Positions 37,964-46,863 of a stretch of DNA of 64,000 bases are shown here, in pieces. Positions within the stretch are counted from its first letter, which is position 1, and each line of letters starts with the position of its first letter. Made by a program: the position numbers and the translations under genes. The notes under the pieces were generated by a model. The model worked only from the letters and a program-made list of their open reading frames with translations. It was not told the origin of the DNA and ran no database searches. This stretch comes from Hyphomicrobium sp. (GTDB lineage: Bacteria > Pseudomonadota > Alphaproteobacteria > Rhizobiales > Hyphomicrobiaceae), in the NCBI RefSeq assembly GCF_019753045.1, contig NZ_JAIELN010000009.1, positions 186,001-250,000 of the forward strand, given 5' to 3'.

Positions 37964-39241
37964 CTAAAGCAGATCGCGAATGCGGTAATACAGCATACCG
38001 AGCGCCAGCATGTAATTGCCCGCGACCTCGCTGAGCGGCAGCCGAACGTGTCTGATCCGCTCGAACAGATCGAACTGCTCCGTCTGCCCACAAATTGCAT
38101 CAGAAACGATTTCCGCTGCAATGTGCGTCGCGTTCACGCCATGCCCCGAATATCCCTGAAGATAGTAAAGGTTCGGCTGAAGCCGCCCGATGGCCGGCAC
38201 GCGGTTGACGACGATGGCAATCGTTCCGCCCCACGCGAACTCGACGCGCACGTCTTTCAACTGCGGAAAAACCTCGACCATACGCGGACGCATGACGGCG
38301 GCAATATCCGGCGGATCGCGATTGGTATAGTTGCAGCGGCCGCCGAACAGCATGCGCCGGTCGGCCGACATCCGGTAATAATCGAGCACGACGTTACTGT
38401 CGGCGACCGCGAGATTTTGCGGATCGACCGTCGCCGTCTCGGCTCCCGTCAAAGGCTCGGTTGCGATGATATAGCTGCCCGCCGGCAGCATCAGTCCTTT
38501 GAGTCCCCGCTGCCCGAAACGATTGAAAATCTCGCCGCCGATGACGATCGTCTGCGCTTCGACCCGGCCGCGATCCGTCTGAACCCAGGGCTTCGCTCCG
38601 CCCGAAAGATTGACGGCAGGTGAGTTCTCGAAAATTTTGACCCCGAGCGAAGCGGCAGCGTTCGCTTCGCCGCGGCAGAGATTGAGCGGATGCAAGTGGC
38701 CGCTGCGCCGGTCGATGTAGCCGCCGTAATACGACGTCGTCCCGAGCACACCCGGCATCGCGTCCGCTTCGACGATCTCGAGTCCGCCGCCGTCGCCGTC
38801 CTTGATGCGATCCTCGACGTAGTCCCGCATGTGATTCATATGGCGGGGACGCGCTGCAACTTCCATCCAGCCGTACTTCAGATCACAGGCGATGCCATAC
38901 TTCGCGATCCGGCCCTCGATGATCTCGTGACCGCGGTAACGAATGTCGCGAACGAGTTTTGCACCCGCTTCGCCAAGCTGTTGCTTGATCGTCGCTTCGC
39001 CGCTGATGCCGCCGATCATCTGGCCGCCGTTGCGCCCAGAAGCGCCCCAGCCGATGCGCTTGGCTTCGAGCAGCACCACGGACCGGCCGCGCTCAGCCAA
39101 CGTCAGCGCCGTGGCGACGCCCGAGAAGCCGCCGCCGATAACGCACACGTCCGCCTTGACCGTACCTTCGAGCGCCGGATAGCGCGTCTGGTCGTTCGCC
39201 GTCGCGGCATAGTACGAGCGTATGTAATCTGGATCGGTCAC
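37964..39241 (-). CDS. puuB: Gamma-glutamylputrescine oxidase-like FAD oxidoreductase
   Basis: About 425 residues of a DAO-family enzyme: FAD motif DVCVIGGGFSGVATALTLAE, GWGASGRNGGQMIGG, and the C-terminal LQGYSGHGVNATHIAA. Next to puuA and a PotFGHI transporter it is best read as PuuB, oxidising gamma-glutamylputrescine. I place the start at GTG 39241 (MTDPDYIRSYYA); upstream in-frame codons overlap the permease gene. TTG 39280 is an alternative. Confidence 0.88.
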   Translation of the reverse strand: MTDPDYIRSYYAATANDQTRYPALEGTVKADVCVIGGGFSGVATALTLAERGRSVVLLEAKRIGWGASGRNGGQMIGGISGEATIKQQLGEAGAKLVRDIRYRGHEIIEGRIAKYGIACDLKYGWMEVAARPRHMNHMRDYVEDRIKDGDGGGLEIVEADAMPGVLGTTSYYGGYIDRRSGHLHPLNLCRGEANAAASLGVKIFENSPAVNLSGGAKPWVQTDRGRVEAQTIVIGGEIFNRFGQRGLKGLMLPAGSYIIATEPLTGAETATVDPQNLAVADSNVVLDYYRMSADRRMLFGGRCNYTNRDPPDIAAVMRPRMVEVFPQLKDVRVEFAWGGTIAIVVNRVPAIGRLQPNLYYLQGYSGHGVNATHIAAEIVSDAICGQTEQFDLFERIRHVRLPLSEVAGNYMLALGMLYYRIRDLL

Positions 39242-39296
39242 GATAAGCCGCTGCTTAGCGCGCCGGGCGGCGAAACACAAATCCCGCGTGACATCC

Positions 39297-40121
39297 TCAG
39301 CCCGCAGCTCCGAAGGCTTTGCGCCGTTCTCGTTCCGAGCGTTCCGTCTGCCGCTTCGTAACGTACGCTGCCAGCAGCAAGCCGATTGTGACAATGCCGA
39401 TCAGGATTGTCGAAATGGCGTTGATTTCCGGCGTCACGCCCAGTCGAACCTGACTGTAGATCTTCATAGGCAGCGTCGTCGCGCCGGGCCCTGTCGCGAA
39501 GCTCGAGATCACGAGATCATCGAGTGATAGCGTGAACGACAGCAGCCATGCCGAGATCACGGAGGGCGCGATGATCGGCAACGTCACCTGGAAGAAGGTG
39601 TTGATCGGCGTTGCGCCGAGATCCATCGCCGCCTCTTCGACGGATTTGTCGAAGTCCTGAAGGCGCGCCTGCACGACGACTGCCGCATAGCACATCGTGA
39701 AGGTGATATGCGCCATCGTAATGGTCCAAAAACCACGGTCGAATCCCATGGCGACGAACAACAGAAGCAGCGACAGACCGATGATGACTTCCGGCATGAC
39801 GAGAGGGGCGAAAATCATGCCCGAGAAAAGCGTGCGGCCGGGGAAACGCCCCATCCGCACCAGAGTGATCGCAGCGAGCGTGCCAAGAACCGTCGAGACG
39901 GTCGCAGACACGAGCCCGACGCGGATCGTCACCCAGGCGGCATCCTTCAAAGCCTGATTTTCGAGAAGCGCGCTATACCACTTCGTCGACCAGCCCGCCC
40001 ATACCGTGACGAGCTTCGACTCGTTGAAGCTGAATATCACCAGGAGGAGGATCGGAATGTAAAGGAACGCGAAGCCGAACGTGATTGACGTCAGATTGAA
40101 CCAGGAGAAGTTCTTATTCAT
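39297..40121 (-). CDS. potI: Putrescine ABC transporter permease PotI-like
   Basis: The 274-residue permease has six transmembrane helices and the coupling motif EEAAMDLGATPINTFFQVTLP. The ATG overlaps the potH stop (ATGA). Confidence 0.9.
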   Translation of the reverse strand: MNKNFSWFNLTSITFGFAFLYIPILLLVIFSFNESKLVTVWAGWSTKWYSALLENQALKDAAWVTIRVGLVSATVSTVLGTLAAITLVRMGRFPGRTLFSGMIFAPLVMPEVIIGLSLLLLFVAMGFDRGFWTITMAHITFTMCYAAVVVQARLQDFDKSVEEAAMDLGATPINTFFQVTLPIIAPSVISAWLLSFTLSLDDLVISSFATGPGATTLPMKIYSQVRLGVTPEINAISTILIGIVTIGLLLAAYVTKRQTERSERERRKAFGAAG

Positions 40122-41020
40122 CGCCCGCTCTCCCGCTCGATCTGCTGCTGGCGCTGGAAGAGTACAATCGGGATCGTCAACACCAGCAACAGGATGACCG
40201 CCACAGCCGACGCAAGGGGCCAGTCACGGTTGTTGAAGAATTCGTTCCACAGCGTCTTGCCGATCATCAAGGTGTCGGATCCGCCCAACAGATCCGGGAT
40301 CACGAACTCGCCGACGGCTGGAATGAAAACGAGAAGGCAGCCCGCGAAGACGCCGGGCAGCGATAGCGGAAAGGTGATTTGCCAGAAGGCGCGCCACGGT
40401 CGCGAGCCGAGATCCTGAGCCGCTTCGAGCAATGCCGGATTGATTTTTTCGAGGCTCGCATAGAGCGGCAGGATCATGAACGGCAGATACGAATAGACGA
40501 TGCCGATGTAGACCGCCGTCGTCGTGTTCATGATCTGCAGCGGCTCACTGATGATGCCGAGCTTCATCAGGAACATGGTGAGAAACCCTTCCGGCTTCAG
40601 GATCGCGATCCAGGCATAAATGCGGATCAGGAACGAGGTCCAGAACGGCAGGATGACGAGCATCATCAGCGTCGGCTGCCAGGATTTAGGCGCCCGCGCC
40701 ATGCCGTACGCCATCGGATAAGCGACGAGCAGCGTCAGAACAGTCGAGATCGCCGCAATCTTCACGCTCGATAAGTAGGCGTTGACGTAGAGCGGATCAC
40801 CGAAAATGAAGGTGTAATTCTCGAAGTCGAGCTGCGAGATGAACTTCCCGATGCCCTCCGACCAACTGAAAGTCGGTGTGTAGGGCGGAATGGCCGTCGC
40901 AACATCTGAAAGCGAGAGCTTGAAGACGATGAAGAACGGAATGAGGAAGAAAATCAGCAGCCACAAATATGGCGCAGCAATTACATACCAGCGTCCGAGG
41001 CCGTTAGCCTTTGCACTCAT
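40118..41020 (-). CDS. potH: Putrescine ABC transporter permease PotH-like
   Basis: The 300-residue permease has six helices, FFLIPFFIVFKLSLSD near the N-terminus and the coupling motif LEAAQDLGSRPWRAFWQITFP. ATG 41020 begins 9 bp after potG; the longer frame through potG is rejected. Confidence 0.91.
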   Translation of the reverse strand: MSAKANGLGRWYVIAAPYLWLLIFFLIPFFIVFKLSLSDVATAIPPYTPTFSWSEGIGKFISQLDFENYTFIFGDPLYVNAYLSSVKIAAISTVLTLLVAYPMAYGMARAPKSWQPTLMMLVILPFWTSFLIRIYAWIAILKPEGFLTMFLMKLGIISEPLQIMNTTTAVYIGIVYSYLPFMILPLYASLEKINPALLEAAQDLGSRPWRAFWQITFPLSLPGVFAGCLLVFIPAVGEFVIPDLLGGSDTLMIGKTLWNEFFNNRDWPLASAVAVILLLVLTIPIVLFQRQQQIERESGR

Positions 41021-41028
41021 GGTTCGCC

Positions 41029-42225
41029 TCAACCCGTCAGAACCACGCCCGCGTCGACGGGCCAGTCGAGCCAAACGCCGTCTTCCCAGCTGATCGGCCG
41101 CTCGACGGTATGCGCTGCGTTGGCGCGCAATGCGGTAATGCGTTCCCCCGGAGCGGTGCGGACATGATAATGGGAAATTGACCCCAGATACCCGATGTCC
41201 TCGACCTTGCCGGGAATGGCGTTGACCGCGCTTGCCGGCTGCTCGTGTGCGATGCGGATCTTCTCGGGCCTCAGCGCCAGCCACACCTGTTGACCGACCG
41301 AAACCGGCTCAGAGCTGCGCGTTTTAAATTGATAGCCGTCCTTCGCACTGATCTCGATGCAACCGTCACCGATCGCAGAGACCGTTCCCTCGAAGACATT
41401 CACGTCCCCGATGAAGCCTGCGATGTAGCGGGTCTTCGGATTCTCATAGATATCGCCGGGCGTCGCGACCTGAACGAGTACGCCCTTCTCCATGACGGCA
41501 ATCCGGCTCGCGACCGTCATCGCCTCTTCCTGATCGTGGGTCACGATGATGAAGGTCGTGCCCGTCGTTTCCTGAATGCGCATCAGTTCGAATTGGGCCT
41601 GCTGGCGCAGCTTCTTGTCGAGCGCGCCAAGTGGCTCATCCAGCAAAACGATCCTGGGCTTCTTGGCGATCGCGCGCGCAAGAGCGACACGCTGCTGCTG
41701 TCCGCCCGACAGCTGATTGGGCTTGCGTTTCGCAAACTGGCGAAGCTCCAGCATGCCCATGGCTTCATCGACGCGTTCAGCAATCAAATTTTTGGGCATA
41801 CCCTCCTGGCGGAGCCCGAAACCGATGTTGCCTTCGACCGTCATATGCGGAAAGAGCGCATACGACTGGAACATCATGTTCACAGGACGCTGATAGGGAG
41901 GCAGGTCTGTAATGTCTTGCCCGGCGACGATCGTCTTCCCCTGCGTCGGCCGCTCGAAGCCAGCAAGCATGCGCAGCAACGTACTTTTTCCGCAGCCCGA
42001 CGGACCGAGCAACGCGAAGAACTCTTTCTCATAAATATCGAGCGTCACGTCATTGACGGCGACGAAATCGTCGAACCGCTTCGTTATCCCCTCGAAGCGA
42101 ACGATGGGCGACAGGCTAGGGTTCTTCCAAGGAGCGAACCCCGACTGCGGCGCAGCCGTGCGAGGCCCGGCACGCTGGGACGAGGCATTGCTTGCCTGTG
42201 GATCGCGAGCAGTCACAACACCCAT
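41029..42225 (-). CDS. potG: Putrescine ABC transporter ATPase PotG-like
   Basis: The 398-residue ATPase has Walker A GPSGCGKST, signature LSGGQQQRVALARA, Walker B IVLLDEP and a C-terminal TOBE domain (VWLALRPEKIRIAHE). The Ala/Pro-rich N-terminal extension before IVRFEGITKRFDDF is longer than usual. Confidence 0.93.
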   Translation of the reverse strand: MGVVTARDPQASNASSQRAGPRTAAPQSGFAPWKNPSLSPIVRFEGITKRFDDFVAVNDVTLDIYEKEFFALLGPSGCGKSTLLRMLAGFERPTQGKTIVAGQDITDLPPYQRPVNMMFQSYALFPHMTVEGNIGFGLRQEGMPKNLIAERVDEAMGMLELRQFAKRKPNQLSGGQQQRVALARAIAKKPRIVLLDEPLGALDKKLRQQAQFELMRIQETTGTTFIIVTHDQEEAMTVASRIAVMEKGVLVQVATPGDIYENPKTRYIAGFIGDVNVFEGTVSAIGDGCIEISAKDGYQFKTRSSEPVSVGQQVWLALRPEKIRIAHEQPASAVNAIPGKVEDIGYLGSISHYHVRTAPGERITALRANAAHTVERPISWEDGVWLDWPVDAGVVLTG

Positions 42226-42280
42226 GTCTGACGTCCTTTAAGTATTCCTAGCGGCCCAATCACATGACGAGTGCACAAGA

Positions 42281-42315
42281 AAAAACCGCGCCAGGTTTTT
42301 GCTGGCGCGGTTTTT
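42281..42315 (-). terminator. Strong hairpin between potF and potG
   Basis: A 14-bp stem CCGCGCCAG / CTGGCGCGG extended by A/T pairs, loop of 7, is followed on the minus strand by TCTTGT after the T-run. Lying just after the potF stop, it should end most transcripts there, giving excess binding protein over the membrane subunits. Confidence 0.8.
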
Positions 42316-42317
42316 GG

Positions 42318-43427
42318 TTATTGCCCAGTCGTGATCCGGGTCCACATTCGGGTTACCAGCCGTTGCGTTTTGTTGTCCCAAGCGGTCTTCACGTAGAGCT
42401 TCTTGAATGTCTCGGGGTCAGGATAGACCGCCGGGTTCTTCAGTACACTCTCGTCGATATCTTTCTGCGAAGCAAGGTTTCCGTTGGCGTATTGAATGAA
42501 GTTCGACGCCTTTGCCATCACTTCCGGACGGTTGAGATAGTTGAGGAAAATGTGAGCCTCTTCGACATCCTTGGCATCCGCGGGGATGGCCATCATGTCG
42601 AACCACATCTGCGTGCCTTCCTTCGGCAGCGCGTAATGGATCGTCTGCCCGTTCTTCGCTTCCTCGGCCCTGTCGGCCGACTGGAGGATGTCTCCCGACC
42701 AGCCAAGTGCCATGCAGATGTCGCCGTTCGCAAGCGCGTTGATATATTCCGATGAGTGGAATTTCTTGATGTAGGGCCGGATCTTCATCATCAGATCCTC
42801 GGCCTTCTTGAAGTCCTCTTCCTTGGTCGTGTTGGGATCGATGCCGAGGTAATTGAGCGCCACAGGAAGAATGTCTTCCGGCGAATCGAGCACGTAAATT
42901 CCGCAATCCTTGAACTTGGCGGCGATCTCGGGCTTGAAAATGATGTCAAGAGAATCGACCGGTGCATCCGGCATACGTTCCTTGATCTTGGCTTCGTTGT
43001 AGCCGACGCCGGTCGTGCCCCACATCCAGTTCATTGCGTACTGATTGTCCGGATCATACTGGGCAACCCGGTTGTACACCTCGGGCCAGGCATTGGCGAA
43101 GTTCGGGATCTTGGACTTGTCGAGCTTCTGGAAGACCCCCGCCTTGATCTGACGCGACAGGAACGATCCGGTCGGCACGACCACGTCATATCCGCTGCCG
43201 CCCGCCAAAAGCTTCGTTTCCAGAACTTCGTTGCTGTCAAAGACGTCGTAGACGACCTTGATGCCCGTCTCTTTGGTAAAGTCCGTCAGGATCTCTGGGT
43301 CGATATAATCCGACCAGTTGTAGACCTTGACGACCCTGTCAGCTGCATAAGCCCCCGCACCTATCAGCGTAACAGCGGCCACAGCAACGCCTGCGGCGCA
43401 ACGCACCACTTTCCCTACAGTCAACAT
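42318..43427 (-). CDS. potF: Putrescine-binding periplasmic protein PotF-like
   Basis: The 369-residue protein has a signal peptide and the PotD/PotF start of the mature protein, VYNWSDYIDPEIL, with the aromatic ligand-contact residues. GSGYDVVVPTGSFL and WMWGTTGVGYNE also match. It delivers putrescine to PotGHI. The Cys pair in KDCGIYV and DICMALGW is conserved in relatives. Confidence 0.92.
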   Translation of the reverse strand: MLTVGKVVRCAAGVAVAAVTLIGAGAYAADRVVKVYNWSDYIDPEILTDFTKETGIKVVYDVFDSNEVLETKLLAGGSGYDVVVPTGSFLSRQIKAGVFQKLDKSKIPNFANAWPEVYNRVAQYDPDNQYAMNWMWGTTGVGYNEAKIKERMPDAPVDSLDIIFKPEIAAKFKDCGIYVLDSPEDILPVALNYLGIDPNTTKEEDFKKAEDLMMKIRPYIKKFHSSEYINALANGDICMALGWSGDILQSADRAEEAKNGQTIHYALPKEGTQMWFDMMAIPADAKDVEEAHIFLNYLNRPEVMAKASNFIQYANGNLASQKDIDESVLKNPAVYPDPETFKKLYVKTAWDNKTQRLVTRMWTRITTGQ

Positions 43428-43872
43428 TGGAATTCCTCCAGAACCTGTCGCAACCAGGATCGCCCGAAAAGAGCTGCTTCATTGCAAAACACCGCTCTCA
43501 TCGGCATTTTGCTAAACATCTCCCATTGTGCTCAATTTGTTTGAGGAGCACAACGGACCAATGTAAAAAGATCGAAGTAATCGGCACCTGCATAAGCAGT
43601 AAAGACAGCAAACTAAACTGCGCGTTCTTCGAGCAGGTGCCGCCCGATTGAACAGGGTTATGGTTTATCTAAACGGGCAACGGACTATGCTGCGCCGCTC
43701 TATTGAGGTTCTACCGCCGACCAGTTTAACTCTGCTGGCGTTCTGAACTCGAAACTCCGACATGTCTGACGATGCCCGACGAGATGTGCAGAGCCCTGCC
43801 GATGCCGTGGCTCAGGCGCGCCTCCGGAGCCGCGAAGCATTCCACTAGACGCCACCGAGTGAGACGCGCCAC
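43428..43872. promoter_or_regulatory. Divergent control region between potF and puuA
   Basis: This 445-bp gap holds the promoters of both putrescine operons. An inverted repeat TTGTGCTC (43526-43533) / GAGCACAA (43546-43553) with a 12-base spacer is a candidate operator. No gene was supported in it. Confidence 0.45.
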
Positions 43873-45309
43873 ATGGAAACGAACAAACCAAAATTCTCAG
43901 GTGCCCTTATGACTGCCCCACCCGCACGAATACTGAACGAAGATGGCGACTTCGGCGCCGGCTCGACACCCGAAGCACTTCGCGATTGGCTGCGCCAGCA
44001 TCGTATCGAAGAAATTGATTGCGCCGTGCCGGACATTGCAGGCGTTGCGCGCGGCAAGACGATGCCCGCCGAGAAGTTCGTGAAGCTCGATGCGGTCCAC
44101 CTTCCGATTTCGATCTTCCATCAGACGATTACGGGCGACTACGTCGGCTTCGAAGAGGACGGCCAGGAACTTTACGCCGAAAGCGATCTGATGATGGTGC
44201 CGGATCTTTCGACCATCCGGCCGGCTCCGTGGGCATCAAGTCCAACGGCCCAGGTCATTCATGACGCCCAATGGCAGAGCGGAGACCCTGTCGAGATCGC
44301 GCCCCGCAACGTTCTGAAACGCATCGTCGATCTCTACGCCAAGGAAGGCTGGGTGCCGGTCGTCGCGCCCGAACTCGAATTCTATCTGACGAAGACCAAC
44401 CCCGATCCCGACTATCCGCTGGAGCCGCCGATGGGCCGCTCGGGCCGCCCAGGCGCTGGCCGCCAAGCCTATAGCCTCGGCGCCGTCGACGAATACGACA
44501 AGATCGTCGACGACATCTACGAGTTCGCCGAGCGGCAATATCTGAAGATCGATACGATCATTCAGGAAGGCGGCGCAGCCCAGCTCGAAATCAATCTGCT
44601 GCACGGCGATCCGGTCGATCTCGCCGATCAGGTCTTCCTGTTCAAGCGGACCATTCGCGAAGCGGCATTCGCGCAGAACTGCTACGCGACCTTCATGGCC
44701 AAGCCCCTCGCCAACCAGCCGGGCAGCGCCATGCACGTCCATCAAAGCGTCGTTGACGCGAAGACCGGCAAGAACATCTTTACGCAGCCGAACGGCGAGC
44801 CGAGCAAGCTGTTCTTCAATTTCCTCGCGGGTCAGCAAGCGTACCTGCCAGCCGCGATGTGCCTCATCGCACCCTACGTCAATTCTTATCGCCGGCTCGT
44901 GCCGAATGGCGCCGCTCCGATTAACGTCGAATGGGGTTATGACAACCGCTCCGCCGGATTGCGGGTGCCCATCTCGCCGACGGTGGCGCGACGCGTGGAA
45001 AATCGTCTCGCCGGCGCCGATTCAAATCCCTACCTAGCGCTCGCAGCCAGCCTCGCCTGCGGCTATCTCGGAATGAAGAACGAACTCGAGCCGCGTCAAG
45101 CGGTCGTCGGCAACGCCTATCGAAACGACCACCAACTGCCGCGCGGCTTACTTGAAGCGCTGACCGACTTCGAAGAGAACACCGCACTCCACGACATCCT
45201 CGGCAAACGCTTTTGCCACGTGTACCTCGCATTGAAGCGCAGCGAGTTTGAGGAATTCATGCGCGTCATCAGCCCGTGGGAGCGCGAGCATCTTCTCCTG
45301 AGCGTTTGA
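43873..45309 (+). CDS. puuA: Gamma-glutamylputrescine synthetase-like (glutamine synthetase family)
   Basis: The 478-residue protein is a GS III/PuuA-type enzyme: DCAVPDIAGVARGKTMPA, PELEFYL, GGAAQLEINLLHGDP, GSAMHVHQSV, and NRSAGLRVPISPT. With puuB and PotFGHI adjacent, gamma-glutamylation of putrescine is the natural role. ATG 43873 is used; ATG 43909 is possible. Confidence 0.9.
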   Translation: METNKPKFSGALMTAPPARILNEDGDFGAGSTPEALRDWLRQHRIEEIDCAVPDIAGVARGKTMPAEKFVKLDAVHLPISIFHQTITGDYVGFEEDGQELYAESDLMMVPDLSTIRPAPWASSPTAQVIHDAQWQSGDPVEIAPRNVLKRIVDLYAKEGWVPVVAPELEFYLTKTNPDPDYPLEPPMGRSGRPGAGRQAYSLGAVDEYDKIVDDIYEFAERQYLKIDTIIQEGGAAQLEINLLHGDPVDLADQVFLFKRTIREAAFAQNCYATFMAKPLANQPGSAMHVHQSVVDAKTGKNIFTQPNGEPSKLFFNFLAGQQAYLPAAMCLIAPYVNSYRRLVPNGAAPINVEWGYDNRSAGLRVPISPTVARRVENRLAGADSNPYLALAASLACGYLGMKNELEPRQAVVGNAYRNDHQLPRGLLEALTDFEENTALHDILGKRFCHVYLALKRSEFEEFMRVISPWEREHLLLSV

Positions 45310-45332
45310 TCTGAGCCGATCACCAACGAACA

Positions 45333-45357
45333 GCCGCCGGGGACACTCCCCGGCGGC
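45333..45357 (+). terminator. GC-rich hairpin downstream of puuA
   Basis: A perfect 11-bp stem GCCGCCGGGGA / TCCCCGGCGGC with loop CAC lies 23 bp after puuA. There is no T-run, so termination would be weak or Rho-assisted. Confidence 0.5.
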
Positions 45358-45597
45358 CCAGGCCAAACGCCTGCGTTGTATGCGGACCATCAGCCAACGT
45401 CGCACACACTAAAACCGGCGTTATGTCTCTTTATTTGAACCTCGGTTAGAAATTTTTAATCCTGCATTCAAACAAAGTTTCAATTTTCCACCAATGCTGG
45501 ATTGATTCCCAATACTGCTGAGCAAAAGTCATATGGCGGACAAGACCTCGCATGCGCTATCCAGCGCGTGGCTCGAGGAGGGCACGGATTTTTCTCG

Positions 45598-46725
45598 ATG
45601 ACATTAAAGGCTGAAACTTTGGCTCAAAAAACGGGCGACACCATTCTGTTCGTCGACGACGAACCGCTCTCGTTGAAATACTTCAAAAGCTCTGTCGGAA
45701 AATATGCCAACGTCGTGACAGCGAGCAGCCCCGAAGCGGCGCTGCATATATTAGAGTCAGCCGGCGACGACATTTCGGTTGTCGTGAGCGACGAACGCAT
45801 GCCGCGCGAGAGCGGCGTCTCCTTCCTGAGCGAAGTCCGCAAATCATGGCCCTCAACCGTCCGCGTGCTGACTAGCGCCTATGCCAACATCGATAATTTG
45901 CAGCACGCCATCAACGACGCTGCAATCTATCGCTTCGTGCCCAAGCCCTGGAATATCGACGAATTATGCACGGCGATGCAGGATGCGCTTCACGTCGAGC
46001 GCTCGGCCGCCGCCGTGTCCGAACCGGTGCTTGGCCCGAGCAGTGGGGGAGGAGATGCGGAAAGCGCGAACATGGCACTCCTCGCCGTTCTGGCGGCCGG
46101 CCTCGAAACGCCGCTGAAATCCCTTGATACTGAAGCACTCCAACTCGCTCAGCTGAGCCGGCCGAGTTCTTTGGAAGCTTCTCCTTCGGTTACTTCGTAT
46201 CTCGGATCCTGGGGGTCCCGGTTGAGGTTTGGAAAGATGAATGCATCCGCCATGCAGATCCGGCGCGACGTCGAGCATTGCAAGTCGCTGGCGAAGTCCA
46301 TCGGCAACCTTGCGCGCAGCCTCTCGGATCCCGCCACCACGCAATCGTCTTCGATGGCCGATACCCTTTCCGAAGTCGTCGAGCAGGCCGTGATCTTCCC
46401 CTCTGGGACAACCCTCGCCAATCTCGCCACCGGTCAAGACTTCACGTATCGCATTCCGCGCGAGATCATGAAGTTCGTGCTGGCCAATTTGCTTCGGGGC
46501 GCAATGAAGTCCAACACTTTCCCGAGAGTGGAATTGGTTTCCGGTGCCGAACATAATGAGGTTCGAATCATTTCGGCCGTGGACCCCGAGCCGGGGACGA
46601 TGGAAAATAATCAGTCCTGGCGAACGGTCCGCTGTGCCCTGTGGGCATTTGGAGGCGAACTGCTGTCCTCGACTGACAACAATTTGAGCATATCCACCCT
46701 TACCGTGTGCCTTCCGAAGGCATAA
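45598..46725 (+). CDS. Response regulator with degenerate histidine-kinase-like C-terminus
   Basis: The 375-residue protein has a REC domain (about 13-135) with the acidic pair DDEP at 20-23 and Asp65 in VVVSDERMP, and the KPWN motif. The C-terminal half resembles a dimerisation plus HATPase fold but lacks clear DxGxG and GxGxG boxes, so it is probably not a kinase. The ATG at 45598 is chosen. This layout recalls PhcR/PhcQ of Ralstonia. It precedes the PhcB-like gene. Confidence 0.82.
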   Translation: MTLKAETLAQKTGDTILFVDDEPLSLKYFKSSVGKYANVVTASSPEAALHILESAGDDISVVVSDERMPRESGVSFLSEVRKSWPSTVRVLTSAYANIDNLQHAINDAAIYRFVPKPWNIDELCTAMQDALHVERSAAAVSEPVLGPSSGGGDAESANMALLAVLAAGLETPLKSLDTEALQLAQLSRPSSLEASPSVTSYLGSWGSRLRFGKMNASAMQIRRDVEHCKSLAKSIGNLARSLSDPATTQSSSMADTLSEVVEQAVIFPSGTTLANLATGQDFTYRIPREIMKFVLANLLRGAMKSNTFPRVELVSGAEHNEVRIISAVDPEPGTMENNQSWRTVRCALWAFGGELLSSTDNNLSISTLTVCLPKA

Positions 46726-46799
46726 ACCGACGAGATGTATCTCCAAGGCATTGATAATTCGAAATCATCTAAACGCTTTCTAAATACCGCAGCGCCAAA

Positions 46800-46847
46800 C
46801 TGAACCACTGTGATAACCTTTTATTATCCACAGTCGGCGTAGTTCAG
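46800..46847. promoter_or_regulatory. Nested inverted repeat before the PhcB-like gene
   Basis: Inner arms ACTGTGATAA (46807-46816) and TTATCCACAGT (46824-46834) pair with one bulged base, and outer arms CTGAAC / GTTCAG flank them. The element ends 16 bases before the TTG start and could be an operator or an mRNA hairpin controlling the downstream gene. Confidence 0.5.
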
Positions 46848-46863
46848 TCATGGAGCTGTCCCC

